A DNA stretch of 64,000 nt, taken from contig QANZ01051043.1 in the NCBI GenBank assembly GCA_003254925.1, forward strand, positions 41,204-105,203. Reading direction: 5' to 3'. Origin of the DNA: Chamaecrista fasciculata. Its lineage: Eukaryota; Streptophyta; Magnoliopsida; Fabales; Fabaceae. How positions within the stretch are numbered: position 1 is the first letter of the stretch; the number at the start of each line of letters is the position of its first letter. The notes beneath the pieces are model-generated. The model made no database searches. It saw only the letters and a list, made by a program, of their open reading frames with translations, and was not told the origin of the DNA. This document shows, piece by piece, positions 32,764 through 44,871 of this stretch. A program made the translations under genes and the position numbers.

Positions 32764-34929
32764 TTATTTCATGTACTTCTGCAAGAACTTCCTATGGAAG
32801 TCATTTCGGATGGTGTCATTGATGAATCGCTTGGGTGTCTTGGTTTCACCACGGGCTTGGTTCTTAAACACCACATCATCATCCCACCTAGGCAAAAAGC
32901 AAATCCATAGAAAACAATTGAGATCACAGACAATAAAACACAAGGAATTCTGTTATAAGAACAAGCAGTGACTTAGGTTTCTAAGAATCACACCTTCTTT
33001 TCACATTGAAAGATGTTGGATTGTTTAGCAATGGGTTTCCTCGCAGAAGTTCTGCCTCCTTCACTTTGAGCTCCTCCTCTCTTTCTTGTCGTTCCTGCAA
33101 ATGCGCAATATACAAAGTCGATGTATGAATCACTAAATCAAGACAAAGAGATTTTATAAGCTAAACCACTTGTTCACCCCCCACCAATAGTTATCTACTG
33201 TATTCATGTATCATCCTCTAATAAAACAAAGAAGCAATAAAAGTAATTTAAAGAGCAGTTAAAGAACTCCAATAATAAAACCGAGGGATACATTCTGGAT
33301 AGCTTCAACAGCATAACTTGAAAGAAGCTGGGTTAATCAAATGGAATAACTTTTACCTTGCGTAGCTTTTCCTCTGCTCTTTCCTTCTTTATTTGTTCCA
33401 GTTCAGCCAACAGAGCTTCAGTGTCATCCTCATCCTCATCATCGTCATCATCACTGGTAAAAAAATTCATAAACAGTTCAAGAGACTTTTAACATATTCA
33501 ATTAATAAACAAGCAACCCATGCATGCGCATAGATGACAGGTTTAACCACACACTATAACACTAACACATAACATTCCCTATGACAATAACAATGCGAAC
33601 AAAGTGTTAAAAAGATGTGCAAGATTATCAACCTCTCATCATCACTCTTGACTTCAACATCAGAGTCATCTGCATCTACACTGCGTGGAATAATGCGATC
33701 TTCAGGTTCCCTTTTTGATCCTGTGGAGACGAACCCCATCAAAATACAAGGCGGAATACAGATTAAACATCCATACAAGCTTATCTTTTCTTTTTTGCGA
33801 AAAAAGATACACAGATATCTAATAATTACAAATTAACAAATATTAGGAGGGTCAATATAGCACCTTCCAACAAAAGATGGCTTCCTTTTCCACGATCCCT
33901 GTCATCTGTCAATTTCCATACAATTCAAATGAAACAGTAAGTCGCTTTAAAGAAACAACATTGAATTTAAGAAATTTATAGACCCAGCAATAGAAATTTC
34001 AAGAACAATTTAAGTTAGACCCTTTTACCGTTATATTTATTTTTTGAGAAATGTCTTCGCTCACGTTCTTCCAGCTCATCGCGTAGGTTCCTTCTCTGCA
34101 ACTCGTCCTGTGTGTCCTGCCCTTCTTTCCTGCCAAGGAATACATATGCTTGTTATGAGGGAAAATACACCATATGCTTCTTCAGCATATACCTGTTTTA
34201 CTATACATCAAAGACATGATATGCAACATCCACCAAATGTACAAAATAGTCTGCATCTTAGGCATTAAACAAGATAACCATGGAAAAACATCTAATCTTG
34301 CACTTAGATGAAGATTTAATATCAATAAAGGAGAAGCAGAAACTCTGAATAAAATTAACCAACAAACTTGTTAAGTGACTAAGTTCTTCCCTTTTCCTTT
34401 GCACTGATACAACCAAGTACTAGAATCTAAACACCTTCATTGCATTTTCAATCAGTAAAATTCATCCGAGCTTCCTTGATTACAACATCAATACTTACTT
34501 CAAATAAAAATAAAGATATTCAGTATGCAAATCCCCAATTTCAATTACACATTCACTGCAGCCCTTCAAGAATAACTAAGAGATTGATAACCACTAAGAT
34601 GGTCCAACCATAACTATCTCATCAGAAAGTAACTTCATCCCATTTACAATGAAATTTTTTAAATAAGACATTACTGTGTCCTTTTTTCTCGGATTTCTTT
34701 CAATTTATCAATAAACCAGGACATAAAAGAAAGATTTAAGCAACTAGAGAAGCATAATCAAATCAAATAGGCAATTAGGGCAAAATTAAAAACCCTACCT
34801 GGGCTTCAAGGTCGTATGCGCCGCAAGGTCCCTCGACGAATACTTCTGCGATGGACCGAAGATTCGCGTACCGCCTTGCTCGTTGCCACCTTTAGCAGGT
34901 GCCCATGTGGGTCTAGCTGCAGTCGTCAT
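32764..34929 (-). CDS. CWC15: Spliceosome-associated protein CWC15 (Cwf15/Cwc15 family)
   Basis: Small nuclear component of the PRP19/NTC-associated complex in the catalytic spliceosome. Seven exons (34799-34929, 34029-34129, 33864-33905, 33633-33720, 33357-33453, 32994-33094, 32764-32887) join in phase to 227 aa, matching the family's usual size near 230. The conserved N-terminus is [20 protein letters not shown] followed by [14 protein letters not shown]. The middle has [20 protein letters not shown] and, from about residue 121, an acidic run ([11 protein letters not shown]). A Glu/Lys-rich coiled coil follows, and the C-terminus is [18 protein letters not shown] and [11 protein letters not shown]. 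All motifs and splice sites are intact. Confidence 0.97.
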
Positions 34930-35293
34930 TGATTCGAAGTTCTAAATAGTGATGCGTGTGAATCGCCCGTAAGGTTAATCAGATGGATCAAAAGAAGAAA
35001 GCGAATCCAAATTCCAATAGATGAAGCGAATCGATGTATGCGACGTCTCGAATGCAAAATCTTGGAAGCGAGTAGGGAGAGAAAATGGATGGATGGCAAG
35101 GAAAGACCTCGTCGTCGAGCCTTTTAGGATGTATAGCCTGTAGATGAAGGTCGGCGATGTTCGTAAACTAACCGGCTAATAAATTAATAATTTTATTTTA
35201 AAATAAATAATAATAATTTTTTAACTTAACAATTAATTTAATTTTGTCTTAAATATATTAATTATAATTAAACTTGACGATAAATATCATAAC
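34930..35293 (-). promoter_or_regulatory. CWC15 upstream region
   Basis: Upstream of the start codon at 34929 on the minus strand. The first 200 bases are mixed in composition and should hold the 5' UTR and proximal promoter. Beyond 35160 the sequence is AT-rich until the LTR at 35294. Confidence 0.35.
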
Positions 35294-36229
35294 TGTCACG
35301 ACCCCTCTGCGGGAGCACGTCACGGTCATGGGCCTATACCACACCGTAAGCCTACCCACAATCAATTACTATAAAAAGAAGCATAACATCAACTTGATAA
35401 TTGTAACATCTTTGTCTAATAAAGGATACAACTTATACAAATAATAATTACAACATGCCCCAAAATGATAGCAAAGTGCACAAAACTAAACCCTTTTCTA
35501 ACAAAACTTCAACTTCCTGCTTCCAGCTTGAACTTTATTAATATTACATGCACTTACACTGAGATGTTGTAGGGTGAGAATCTGGGGAGATTCTCAGCAG
35601 GGTTGGATTCTCTCTACTTGAACCACAATCCCCCACTCAACAACAATACTTCAAACACAAGTTCACAACATGCAATTTTAACATATAAGCAAATCTATAG
35701 GCATACATTTACAATATAAATTTAACATTAAATAAACAAACATACTGCTAAGCATTCAAACTAAGAATTATCATTTTTTTTTAAAACGTACATTCATATA
35801 ACCAATCAATTTATCTAAATAACATTCACCACATATAACTATTCAAAATAATCATACATACATCAATAACTGTAAAACGGGTAAGCTGGCGGGGAAAAAC
35901 TGGCTTTCTTTCAAAATTCTCATTAGAAGTACAATTCCAAAACACTTATGTTACCCACCGTGCCCGTGATACTAAAAATCAAGTTTTAAAAAGTTATTTT
36001 AACAATAGTCATTTAATAAAGAAAATGACTTCATGAAAACAAGAAAGCAAGAATCTCAGCCATAACTACATTTAGACTTTCCACTGTAAGAAGAACTGCA
36101 ACCAAATAATAAAATACAGTGATCACATTCCAACTATACAGTATTCACAACATCAATCTTCCAATAGCACATAGTTATCCACGATCAAACAAAATTTCAA
36201 TGTAATAGATACTGTAAACATAGCATCTC

Positions 36230-36445
36230 GGCCGGGCGTTATGTATCGCCGTCCCCAGCATTCATATTTCCATTTTCACTTCCCACCTGGGCGTTACGTA
36301 TCGCCGTCCCCAGGGGTTTCCTCATTTTCATAACCATTTTCATTTTCACATCCATTGGGCGTTACGTACCGCCGTCCCCAAGGATTTCTCATTTCCAGAT
36401 CGACTTTTCTACCCACTTGGGCGTTATGTATCGCCGTCCCCAAGG
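36230..36445. repeat. Four tandem copies of about 62 bp (GGGCGTTACGTATCGCCGTC)
   Basis: Four units each contain GGGCGTTA(C/T)GTA(T/C)CGCCGTCCCCA followed by a CATTTTC-type spacer. They are much more GC-rich than the surrounding LTR. The CG-rich core contains TACGTA-type palindromes, which may be transcription-factor sites of the LTR. Confidence 0.85.
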
Positions 36446-36480
36446 GGTTCTCATATCCATCTCAAGAGAGCAATAGAAAT

Positions 36481-36597
36481 ACAAACACAACCACAATCAC
36501 AATCACCATCACAATCACAATCACAATCACAAATACAAGCACAAGCACAAGCACAAGCACAGGCAAAAGAAAAAGCACAAGCACAAGCACGACCATA
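36481..36597. repeat. CACAAT/CACAAG microsatellite
   Basis: A run of CACAAT-type hexamers changes into CACAAG hexamers. Overlapping ORFs on both strands are Thr/Ser-rich or Cys/Asp/Ala-rich products of this repeat and are not genes. Confidence 0.9.
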
Positions 36598-38233
36598 TTC
36601 AATCAACCCAAGACATACAATACTCAAATGCAAATTAAATACTATCACTAACATCAATCAACATTTTTAGTGAACGAATAAAATACACAACTAGAATTCC
36701 ACACTTTCCATCAAGACAAAACAATCAAAAAGCTTATTCATTGGATATCAATCATATAATTTAAACCCTCATCATCGCAAGATAAAAGGGGAGGGAATCC
36801 ACCCTCAGTGAATCATGACATATATCAATCTCATATATCCAGCTATCCATCATCATACAACAACAATATATAAACTCATACTCATCATTCACAATCATTC
36901 CACCATATAATTCATTGATACAATATTTGTTCATTATTTACATCTCATATATATATATATATATTCTCTTGCATTTGAATCCCAAATCCTTTAAAGGGAT
37001 GTTAAATTACAACAAATATACCAAACTTATTAACTTTCATCAATCATTCAACTATCCATCTCTCTAATAATAATTTTCACATTCATCATTCCCAAACACT
37101 TTATCAACCATTACACATACATATCACAAACTATATTCCATTTACATACCAATTCACTTATCATTCTTTTACTTCAAACATCTTATCTTTCTTTCATAAA
37201 ATCATATCATACACACCTAAACATATATACTTGTTCAATTACACAAAACCATTCCATAATTAACATATTTCATTTAGTAAACAGACCCAATCTTTACTCA
37301 GGTTTAACATCACAATATCATTACATTTCACAACACAATATTATCCCATCACTTCTCAATAAATCAAATTTCTATTTCCAACACTTTTAGTAATCAATTT
37401 CATGTCTTACAATTATAATTCAAACCACAATTACTTGAACATATTAAAACTTCATCTTTTAAAGATATTCAATCCTCACAACTTCAGAAAACCCTAAGCC
37501 ACAAATGAGAGAAGTAATGCTTTGAAGTGAGGAGAAAGAGAAGAACCCTACCTAGGATCAATTTAGTCCTTGAAATTCCAGAAATTCTGCACTTTCCCAA
37601 CTCTGGACGCTGATTTTCGATCTCCGTTTACTCTCAATCTAACCGTTGGAATTGCAAACTAAAACAAGGGTTAGCTTACTCGCGTTTTAAGCTTCGAATC
37701 GATGGGTAGAACGTCCAAAACGCACCGTTGGATGTGAAGATATCGACCATTCTTTCTGCCTCTGTCTCTCCACCACCCCTCACTCTGTTTTTCTGCGAAA
37801 ATTTTGCATCTCTCGGCCAAACCCTCGTCTTCTTCTTCTTATAATTGTGTTTTAAAACACTTAGGGGAAAACTACATTTTTTCCCCCCAATCTTTCTATT
37901 TCCTCTCTAAATACTCCCTTAGTTACACTCCAACTTTACAAATAATTCACAATTGAATCCCTCCTTATCTCCTACCAGCCAATAAGCCTTTTCCAACACT
38001 TTACTTAATTTTCATTCTCAACCACAATAATTTTCCAAACTTGCAATTTGGTCCTTTCCTCCATCATGTCTAATTTTCTTATTTTATAAAAATTATCACT
38101 TTAATTCCTTAAAACTTATTTCTCTTCCACAATAAAATTTCCTCTTCAAGATTACTCTTTTATAATTATTTTGAAATCACCCAAACTTTATTTTCTTTCA
38201 AATAGGTCCTTTCTCAAAAATCGGGGTGTTACA

Positions 38234-39108
38234 ATATTGAACTCACAAAAATACATAGAACAGAGTGTATACAGCTCATGAGGAATATAGAAACTAGAAA
38301 GGAGTAGGTAAGGTAGCTAGTTTTATATGAAAAGATGGCGTAAAACTGATGAAAATAAATGAAGATGAAACATTGATCTAGCCGGCAGTTAATGAGTCAA
38401 ATAACACATAGGACAATAACAAATCACCACGGTAAAGGCTACTAGTGCTAGCAAACAACACATACTCTACTTCCCCTGATGCACATCATGACTCATATTC
38501 ATTTCAACTATTATATAAGAATCAAAAGAGAATCTCGCCTAGCCTTACATTATTTATTGCTCATTAAGTTCTCTTCAGAAGCTTTGCTTACATTAAAGTT
38601 TTGCTAAAAAATCTTACACACTTTTTATCCTAAAAAATTGCAAACAACCAACAAAGCATATATATCAAATATCAATCTTCAAGAAATGCCCCAATCAGTG
38701 TCCAATATTTTGATAGAAAATAAGACAAACAACAATACCACGTATTGCATTTGATTCCTCCCTCTCAGTCAAACTAAACCATAGAAGAATCAGAATAAAC
38801 TCAACTATCTCTTCAAAATTATTTTAACTTTACAAAGAAGGATATGCATGATTCTCAAATTACAAGCATACCTTCAAAGTATTGATGCCAAAATCTTCTA
38901 CAAAGTTTGAAGCACACCCCAAGCACTTCTTGTCCTTCATGTCACAAACACAAGAGAAATTCAGCAAGCATCACACATAAAAATCAAGAGTACAAAAAAA
39001 CAAAATAGATACATACATTAAAATGTGACACAAACACCTAATCATTATATGCCAAATCTGGATTCATATACTTTAAAAAGCAGGACATGTATGATTTTTA
39101 AAGTTTGA
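38234..39108. other. Non-coding stretch beside gene fragments
   Basis: AT-rich. A possible minus-strand exon at about 38873-38942 would read KKCLGCASNFVEDFGINTLK, but its family is not recognised. No other coding is supported. Confidence 0.4.
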
Positions 39109-39391
39109 ACAAGCTTCTGGTTCAATTGAAATAACTCCTCTTTAGACTTCTGAGGAGGAGGAATGGGCCGCAAATCCTAATTCATTGCAAAAGTCATAAC
39201 AAACGAGTCCATCTCAGCTACAAGTTACGAAGACGAGAATTTCATAACCAAGAGTCCGCAACAGACAATCAAGAAGAACTGGAGGAAGAACAAACTATCA
39301 AAGGAAACATTACCTGCCCCATTTCCACTTCCAAAAATAACTTCAGCTTTGCACTATTTGCCTTATTGGAAATTTCTCTCAGTTGTCGCAC
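39109..39391 (-). pseudogene. UBP12/UBP13-like deubiquitinase fragment (two exons)
   Basis: Exon 39314-39391 has a proper acceptor and donor and encodes VRQLREISNKANSAKLKLFL then EVEMGQ. The next exon starts at 39176 with DLRPIPPPQKSKEE. Both match consecutive parts of the C-terminal region of the large plant ubiquitin-specific proteases UBP12/13. The following residues diverge from the family and no catalytic Cys or His box is present. It is therefore a captured or left-over fragment of about 40 residues. Confidence 0.65.
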
Positions 39392-40276
39392 CTAAAAATG
39401 TTCAGTGTCACAACACAGTTTATATAAATCAAGGTCAGCAAGAGGATGATAAATATACCTGATTGGTACATATAACTTCGTATCATAAAATTTTCATTTC
39501 TACTATTTTACGGAATTTCAATGAGAGTCACAGAAGTGAGCACTAAATATGATACATCATCCTAGGCCAAGTACCCCTCCAACTATCAAACTATAACCTA
39601 AATAATGAATATCTTATAACAACAATATTCAATTACCATGTTCTAAGAAACTTTTCCAAAATAAAAATCCATTAACAACAATTCAAGGAGGATCTTAAAA
39701 AAATTCATAGAAATTAATACATTGCAGATGCTACATCTCAAGAATCTTAGCCAAAAATCCCATAATATACACAAGCAAAATAGAGAAATGTGGGATAGTA
39801 AATAAATATCCTGTTTCAGCACTGAACTAATTTCACATTCCAATTACAATGGAAAAGAAACTGTCAGTCACGATTTATATATGTTAACGAATGAATGAAG
39901 CATATGTCTTGGATTTTAAATTTCTTGCAGATGGGTAATTAATGAAGACTTTTAAACTAAGTCTTTAAATTTCACTCTTACAATGACTTTTAGAAATGTC
40001 TATATATGCTACATTGATTAATTTTATTAACAAGTCTACTTTTTGAAATCATAAAAGGAATACTTCCACTAACATTTTCTAATTGTAATTAAAATTCCAG
40101 GAATGATTTCACAATATCACATATGATATATATATAATGCAAAATAGTTGTATAAGAAGGACTAGGTCTAGCTAGTGTAATTAGAATATAATGTTCTTGT
40201 TGGCTTAAACATTTTTTCAAACACCTTGTGGGCATGTTTCATGACAAGAAAGTAAAACAACAACCAAGTGTAAGAT
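39392..40276. other. AT-rich non-coding stretch
   Basis: No supported ORF. A short TATATATA run lies near 40130. Confidence 0.45.
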
Positions 40277-40292
40277 ATGGCGAAAACCTTGT

Positions 40293-40676
40293 ATGCGAAA
40301 GCGGCAGAGCGTCACAGAGCATTTTTCTTCCCTCGAAGATTCAGTCTCCCAGAAATTCCAATTAATCGAATCGAACTTTCAAGATTTGGAATCTCGTTCT
40401 CAGAAAACCCTCGAATCCCTCGATGCCCGCGAGAATTCTATTTCGGAGCACGAGTCCGCTGCGGCCGCACGAATTGGAGAATAGAAGGAGGCGGCCATGG
40501 CGGACTTCGAAATACCCATTTCAGGAAATGTTGAATTGTCCAAGCGTAAAGAATCAGCGTCGTTGTCACGGAAAATGGATTCTTCGGCGTTGTTGAGGTT
40601 TATCGTGTCCAAGCGTAAAGAATCAGCGTCGTTGAGAGCAGAGATACCACAGGCCGTAGCAGAGGCAAATGAAATT
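40293..40676 (+). pseudogene. FRIGIDA-like (FRL4-type) protein fragment
   Basis: Homologous to the region around the start of the FRIGIDA domain, a plant-specific family related to flowering-time regulators. The frame reads VTEHFSSLEDSVSQKFQLIE, then KTLESLDARENSISEHESA. An in-frame TAG at 40482 probably replaces a Gln codon, and the same frame continues with KEAAMADFEIPISGNVELS, RKMDSSALLRFIVSKRKESA and LRAEIPQAVAEA before ending. A 29-bp block (40606-40634) is copied into 40537-40565, replacing native sequence. The rest of the domain is absent. The stop, the rearrangement and the truncation make it a pseudogene. Confidence 0.78.
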
Positions 40677-40839
40677 TAGGGAGAAACAATTTAGGGTCGA
40701 CTTTTGTTTAGGGTACTGGATTTCAATTGGCGCCGAATGAAATTTAGGGAGATAATTGGCGCTGGATGAAAGTGAGAAGGAGGGAAACAAATTAATTTCG
40801 CGGTCTTCGATTTCTTGCCGATGCTTCATAGGACCGTGG

Positions 40840-40925
40840 GCAAGTGATGAAGTTCTGCGACTCTGCCGACGGTTGTAACAGCCGTAGGGAACAAACCCTC
40901 GCTAGGACACGCTTTTTTAGTAGTG
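40840..40925 (-). mobile_element. Possible CACTA element terminus
   Basis: On the minus strand the sequence starts CACTACTAAAAAAGCG at 40925 and continues with GC-rich blocks (CCTAGCGAGGG, CCTACGGCTGTTACAACCGT), the style of En/Spm (CACTA) ends. A matching opposite end was not found to the left, so the element enclosing the UBP- and FRL-like fragments is only a hypothesis. Confidence 0.45.
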
Positions 40926-41419
40926 AATTTTTATGTAAAATCTAAAAAAAATGCTTATAATGACTAGTTTTAATAATAAAAACTTTGTTTATGTGACAAT
41001 TTATATGCCCGTCTCTATCAAAATGTTAGTGTTGCATTTTCAATTTGGTTAAGACCTATATAAAGAGACTAAAATTGATAGCAAAATGTGAGAGATGAAA
41101 TTAAAAAGAAAAATATAAGAAGGACCATATTGAGAAAATGTTAATATGTAAAATATCAAAATGAGTTTAGTCTTGTGACTATTGACAATGTTTTTGTATA
41201 CGTGTGTTTGTAATATAAGTATAATCTTACTCCATCTCAATGAGAGTGTCTTCAAAGAATTCTGTTGGGTTGAATTTCTCCAACACACAATAATTGAAAC
41301 TCAATATTAAAAAAAATGTTTAAACTTTGAGGCTCCCAAGCAGGGAAACCACCATTGCTACTCTGTACATGAAATAGACATATATAAGTATTAAAGTATG
41401 AATAGACATATAAATAAGA

Positions 41420-41684
41420 GTAAAGTAACAATTTGGTCCCTGAAAGGTTACCGAGATGACCACTCAGTTTCTGAAATATTAAAATGTACAGTTTAGTCTC
41501 TAAAAGATTAAAATGGTATACTTTTTAGTTCCTGAAAGATTAAAACGATATATTATTTAGTCCATAAAAAGGACTAATTAGTATACCGTTTTTATATCTT
41601 TCAGGGACTAAATTGTACATTTTAATCTTTTAGGGATCTGTTGTCAACTCTGTGATTTTTAAGGGACCAAATTGTTAGTTTACG
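41420..41684. mobile_element. MITE in cyclase pseudogene intron
   Basis: Inverted ends: left GTAAAGTAACAATTTGGTCC and right, reversed, GCGTAAACTAACAATTTGGTCC, with inner AAAATGTACA(G/A)TTTAGTC blocks. It belongs to the same family as 25507-25777. Confidence 0.75.
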
Positions 41685-42468
41685 CTATAAATAAATAACA
41701 ATAAGAAACCTTTAGTACGAAAGAAAAAAGCAAGAAGTGAAGTCCCACTTGAACCAATATATCAATGTTTTGAGATCCTTCTTAACATAATTTACATACC
41801 TCTAGAGAGAGAATGACATTAACAGCATCATAGAAGCATTCTGTTTCCTTTTTTCCCCAACAAGATCAGTCGGCATTTGTGAGAACAAGAGTGCAGCCTG
41901 TAATTATAACGTTGTCATTAAATTAATCACACAATAGCAAAATTCTAATAAGCTGAAAGTTTTTTAATATTATCCTAGAGACTGTTTGACATCTAAGACG
42001 AATCTTCAAAATCCTGCATTGAGAATGTCCATGATCCTTTACATATGTGTCTAAACATTGCTTTGAAGTCACCTGAAGGATTCTCTATCACCTTCAATTA
42101 CAAACCATTTTTAGATTTCTTCGTTGAAATTAAAAAAGGGAATATAAGTGAATTTAAGTGACTAGTTAGTTCCAACCTGTGAAGCCTTCACGAAGTCATG
42201 TGCTTCCTCAAGTGTAGGACCATACTCTTCACTCAGATTGCAAGCAAGAATTGCTTGTACAGCAAATGCTTCGTCCCACATTTGACATCCAAAACTCTTC
42301 ATTTGCATAGAATCAGGTATACATAAAGATGATTAAAATATGCATATACTATAGCGATTTTAAATTTTACTATTTAGATCTGGTTGATTCAAAGATGAGT
42401 GAAGAGGTATTTAACCCATATCATACCCATAATAGTAATGATTTTTTTTAGTGATTATTAATATATAA

Positions 42469-42648
42469 GTCAAAGTTTACTTTTGGTCCCGCTCAAGTTT
42501 CAGTTTAACCAAAAGTGCAACAAAAAATTGTTCGGGACTAAATATAGACATGAGCAAAAGATATGAGACTAAAAATGCAACAAAAAAGGACACAAGATCA
42601 ACTTAAAACTATTGAGCAAAAGTTATAGGGCCAAAAGTACACTTTGAC
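42469..42648. mobile_element. MITE in cyclase pseudogene intron (GTCAAAGT)
   Basis: Inverted ends GTCAAAGTTTACTTTTGGTCC and, reversed from the right, GTCAAAGTGTACTTTTGGCCC. Internal phrases AAAAGTGCAACAAAAAA and GACATGAGCAAAAG relate it to 15222-15540. Confidence 0.78.
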
Positions 42649-42865
42649 ATAATATATTTGTATATACCTTTTCCACACTGCCAATGCAAAGGTATCTGCT
42701 GCTCTCATCTTCATAACGAACGTGATTAATTGCCACTTCAATTGCCTTCTCTCACAGCATTGAAAAAGGCCAGCGATTCAACAAAGTCTCTGCTACATGA
42801 TGAAGAAATCCCCACAACATGTCTTGTACTAAAGTATGTGGATAGTATAGATCCTCCTGTGACAT

Positions 42866-44871
42866 TCATTAACACCATTTTTAATCAATCCACTTAACAA
42901 CACTAACAAATTTAGATATCTTATACTGTAGTGTAATTTTAAGATTTTTTATTGACAAAAGCTACTTATTTTTTTCCAATGTAAAGAAATAAGTTAACTA
43001 ACAATTTGGTTTTTGAAAGATCACCAAATTGAAAACTTGGTCCTTGAAAGATTGAAAAATACAATTTAGTCTTTGAAACATCAAAATAATATAGTCTGAG
43101 TAATGAGTATTAAATGGACATTGTTAATTTTTTCTTTAAATTGTTAAAATGGCTTATTTAGACATAAAAAATAATAATTTATTACAATTTAGTAATTTAT
43201 AGTAATAAAGTGTTACAACATAAACTAAATTGCATGAACTTTCGGGAATAAAATCAACTATTTCAATAATTTATAGACTACAATAGCAGTCCTCGTTTAA
43301 TCTAAAGGTTAAAATATTAATTTACTTTAGGAAAATAAAAAGGTCGAGTTCGGGCTCCAAAATAATCGATAATACTCTACAATATGATCTTCGAGTGCTC
43401 AGATCAAAAACCAATGTAAAGTTGGTTTATGAATCTACTAAGGTTTAAAATAAATTTGCCTTGGATTTGAAATTGTTGCCAAATAAGTGAGTGTTCAATG
43501 AGTCTTGTATAAAAGTTCTGCCACTTCTTTCTGTGGAGAAAATTGTACTAAAGAGTCAAGAATGAATTCTATGCCCCTAATATTTAATATCTCGACTTTG
43601 AAATTGTTTTTGAGAGTGAGACTTTGAGGAAGATAGAGATTTTAGAAACGAGAACCTAAAATATTTCTACCATGTTTACATATTTAGGTCCATAGAACTC
43701 CCACTTAGTGAAGTGGATATCTGACATAACAATTTTGTCAAGTGGTCCAAATTTTTGAAATGATTAAGTTTTAGTTTTCTTTTTAGCAAATATTCAATCT
43801 TCAAAAAATGCAAATTCACAAGTGAAAAATCTAAACTTTACAGCATGGCATATGAATGTCGTAGGATTGTGCTTCTTGCTTACTCATGAAACATTTAGGA
43901 CTAATTTGAAATCAACCCCATACATTTGAGACCAATTTGAGGTTTTGACCAAATTTTTACCATCTAATTTCATTTATATTATATGTGGGCCTAATATTAT
44001 AAATGATCTTTCTTATTTTTCAAAAAATATTGACTGATGTTTAATTGTAACAAGAGACACAGAGTCAAAGGAAAAGGTAGAGAAAGTTTTACCAACTAAT
44101 CCAAAACAATCTCAATTCAGCTGTACTCTCACCAATAACTAATTGCATTTTTGTTTTAGTGTTTGAAGTAGAATGAGGTGATGAACATTCCTCGTTCGTT
44201 GATACTAGCAAGATTGCGATAAAATATTACTTTCTTATCATTGCCAAGTTGTGTTTGATTGATTTACCAAATACCAACTAGTTGATTACATACACTAACT
44301 CTCATTATTACTCTTTTTTTACCTGTTAAACAACTACTTTAGTTTCATATTATGTAAAATTGATTTTCTTGCAATTTTTTTTTTTTCATTTCAAGCTTTG
44401 ATTTCAATTCTGTTCCAAAATTGATTAACACCCATTTTAATTTCATTTGTCATGTTTTGGCGATGGTTTGTCGTTGAATTAACTTAGCATTAGATCTCCA
44501 TATAAATAACATTACTTCTACATGGTTCCAAAGTTTTATTTCACAAGTAGAAATTATTTTGTTAAATTCGACATCTAACAAATTTTGACGCGGATGGCTT
44601 AAAAATGTTCTAGTTTTTTAACTTCTTCACGTTCTTACTCTAGTATGTATCATTCCCTCACAAAATTGGTGACCAATATTTTAACTAAGTTGCTAGAATA
44701 AAAACTCATGTTTAAATTATTCATGAATCAATCTAGCTCGTTTCATAAACTCATTATGGTTATTTAGAGAAATTTGGGTAGTACAGATTTGGTTGGATGA
44801 ACCATAGGCTTGTGATAAAATAATTGATGTCTCAGATAAAAGTTGCAGAACATCAAGATGCAGCGATGTAA
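42866..44871. other. AT-rich region without supported genes
   Basis: A partial MITE of the AATTTAGTC family lies near 42990-43090. No further cyclase exons were recognised in the upstream direction. No ORF of note. Confidence 0.5.

Larger units (their letters stand above)
35294..38233 (-). mobile_element. Probable Gypsy-type solo LTR (2.9 kb)
   Basis: Bounded by TGTCACGACCCC on the left and GGGGTGTTACA on the right. On the minus strand it therefore begins TGTAACACCCCGA and ends GGGGTCGTGACA, the TG...CA form typical of long Ty3/Gypsy LTRs. There is no gag, pol, primer site or second LTR. The flanking 5-mers (ATAAC and ATATT) agree at only 3 positions, so the exact ends or the solo status are not proven. 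It contains a GGGCGTTA(C/T)GTA tandem array and a microsatellite. Confidence 0.65.
41325..42865 (-). pseudogene. Oxidosqualene cyclase (triterpene synthase) pseudogene
   Basis: Minus-strand remains of a sterol/triterpene cyclase such as beta-amyrin or cycloartenol synthase. In order: 42668-42860 [17 protein letters not shown], then WPFSML with an in-frame TGA, then EVAINHVRYEDESSRYLCIG; 42175-42310 MKSFGCQMWDEAFAVQAILA and YGPTLEEAHDFVKASQ; about 42000-42110 [20 protein letters not shown]; 41803-41905 AALLFSQMPTDLVGEK, then a frameshift to YDAVNVILSLE; 41330-41370 NGGFPAWEP. The catalytic DCTAE motif expected after the third block is missing. The N-terminal half and the C-terminus are not found. 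Two MITEs sit in its introns. Confidence 0.88.

Noticed and set aside
36355-36657. Thr/Ser-rich and Cys/Ala/Asp-rich ORFs
   Set aside because: Both are translations of a hexamer microsatellite.
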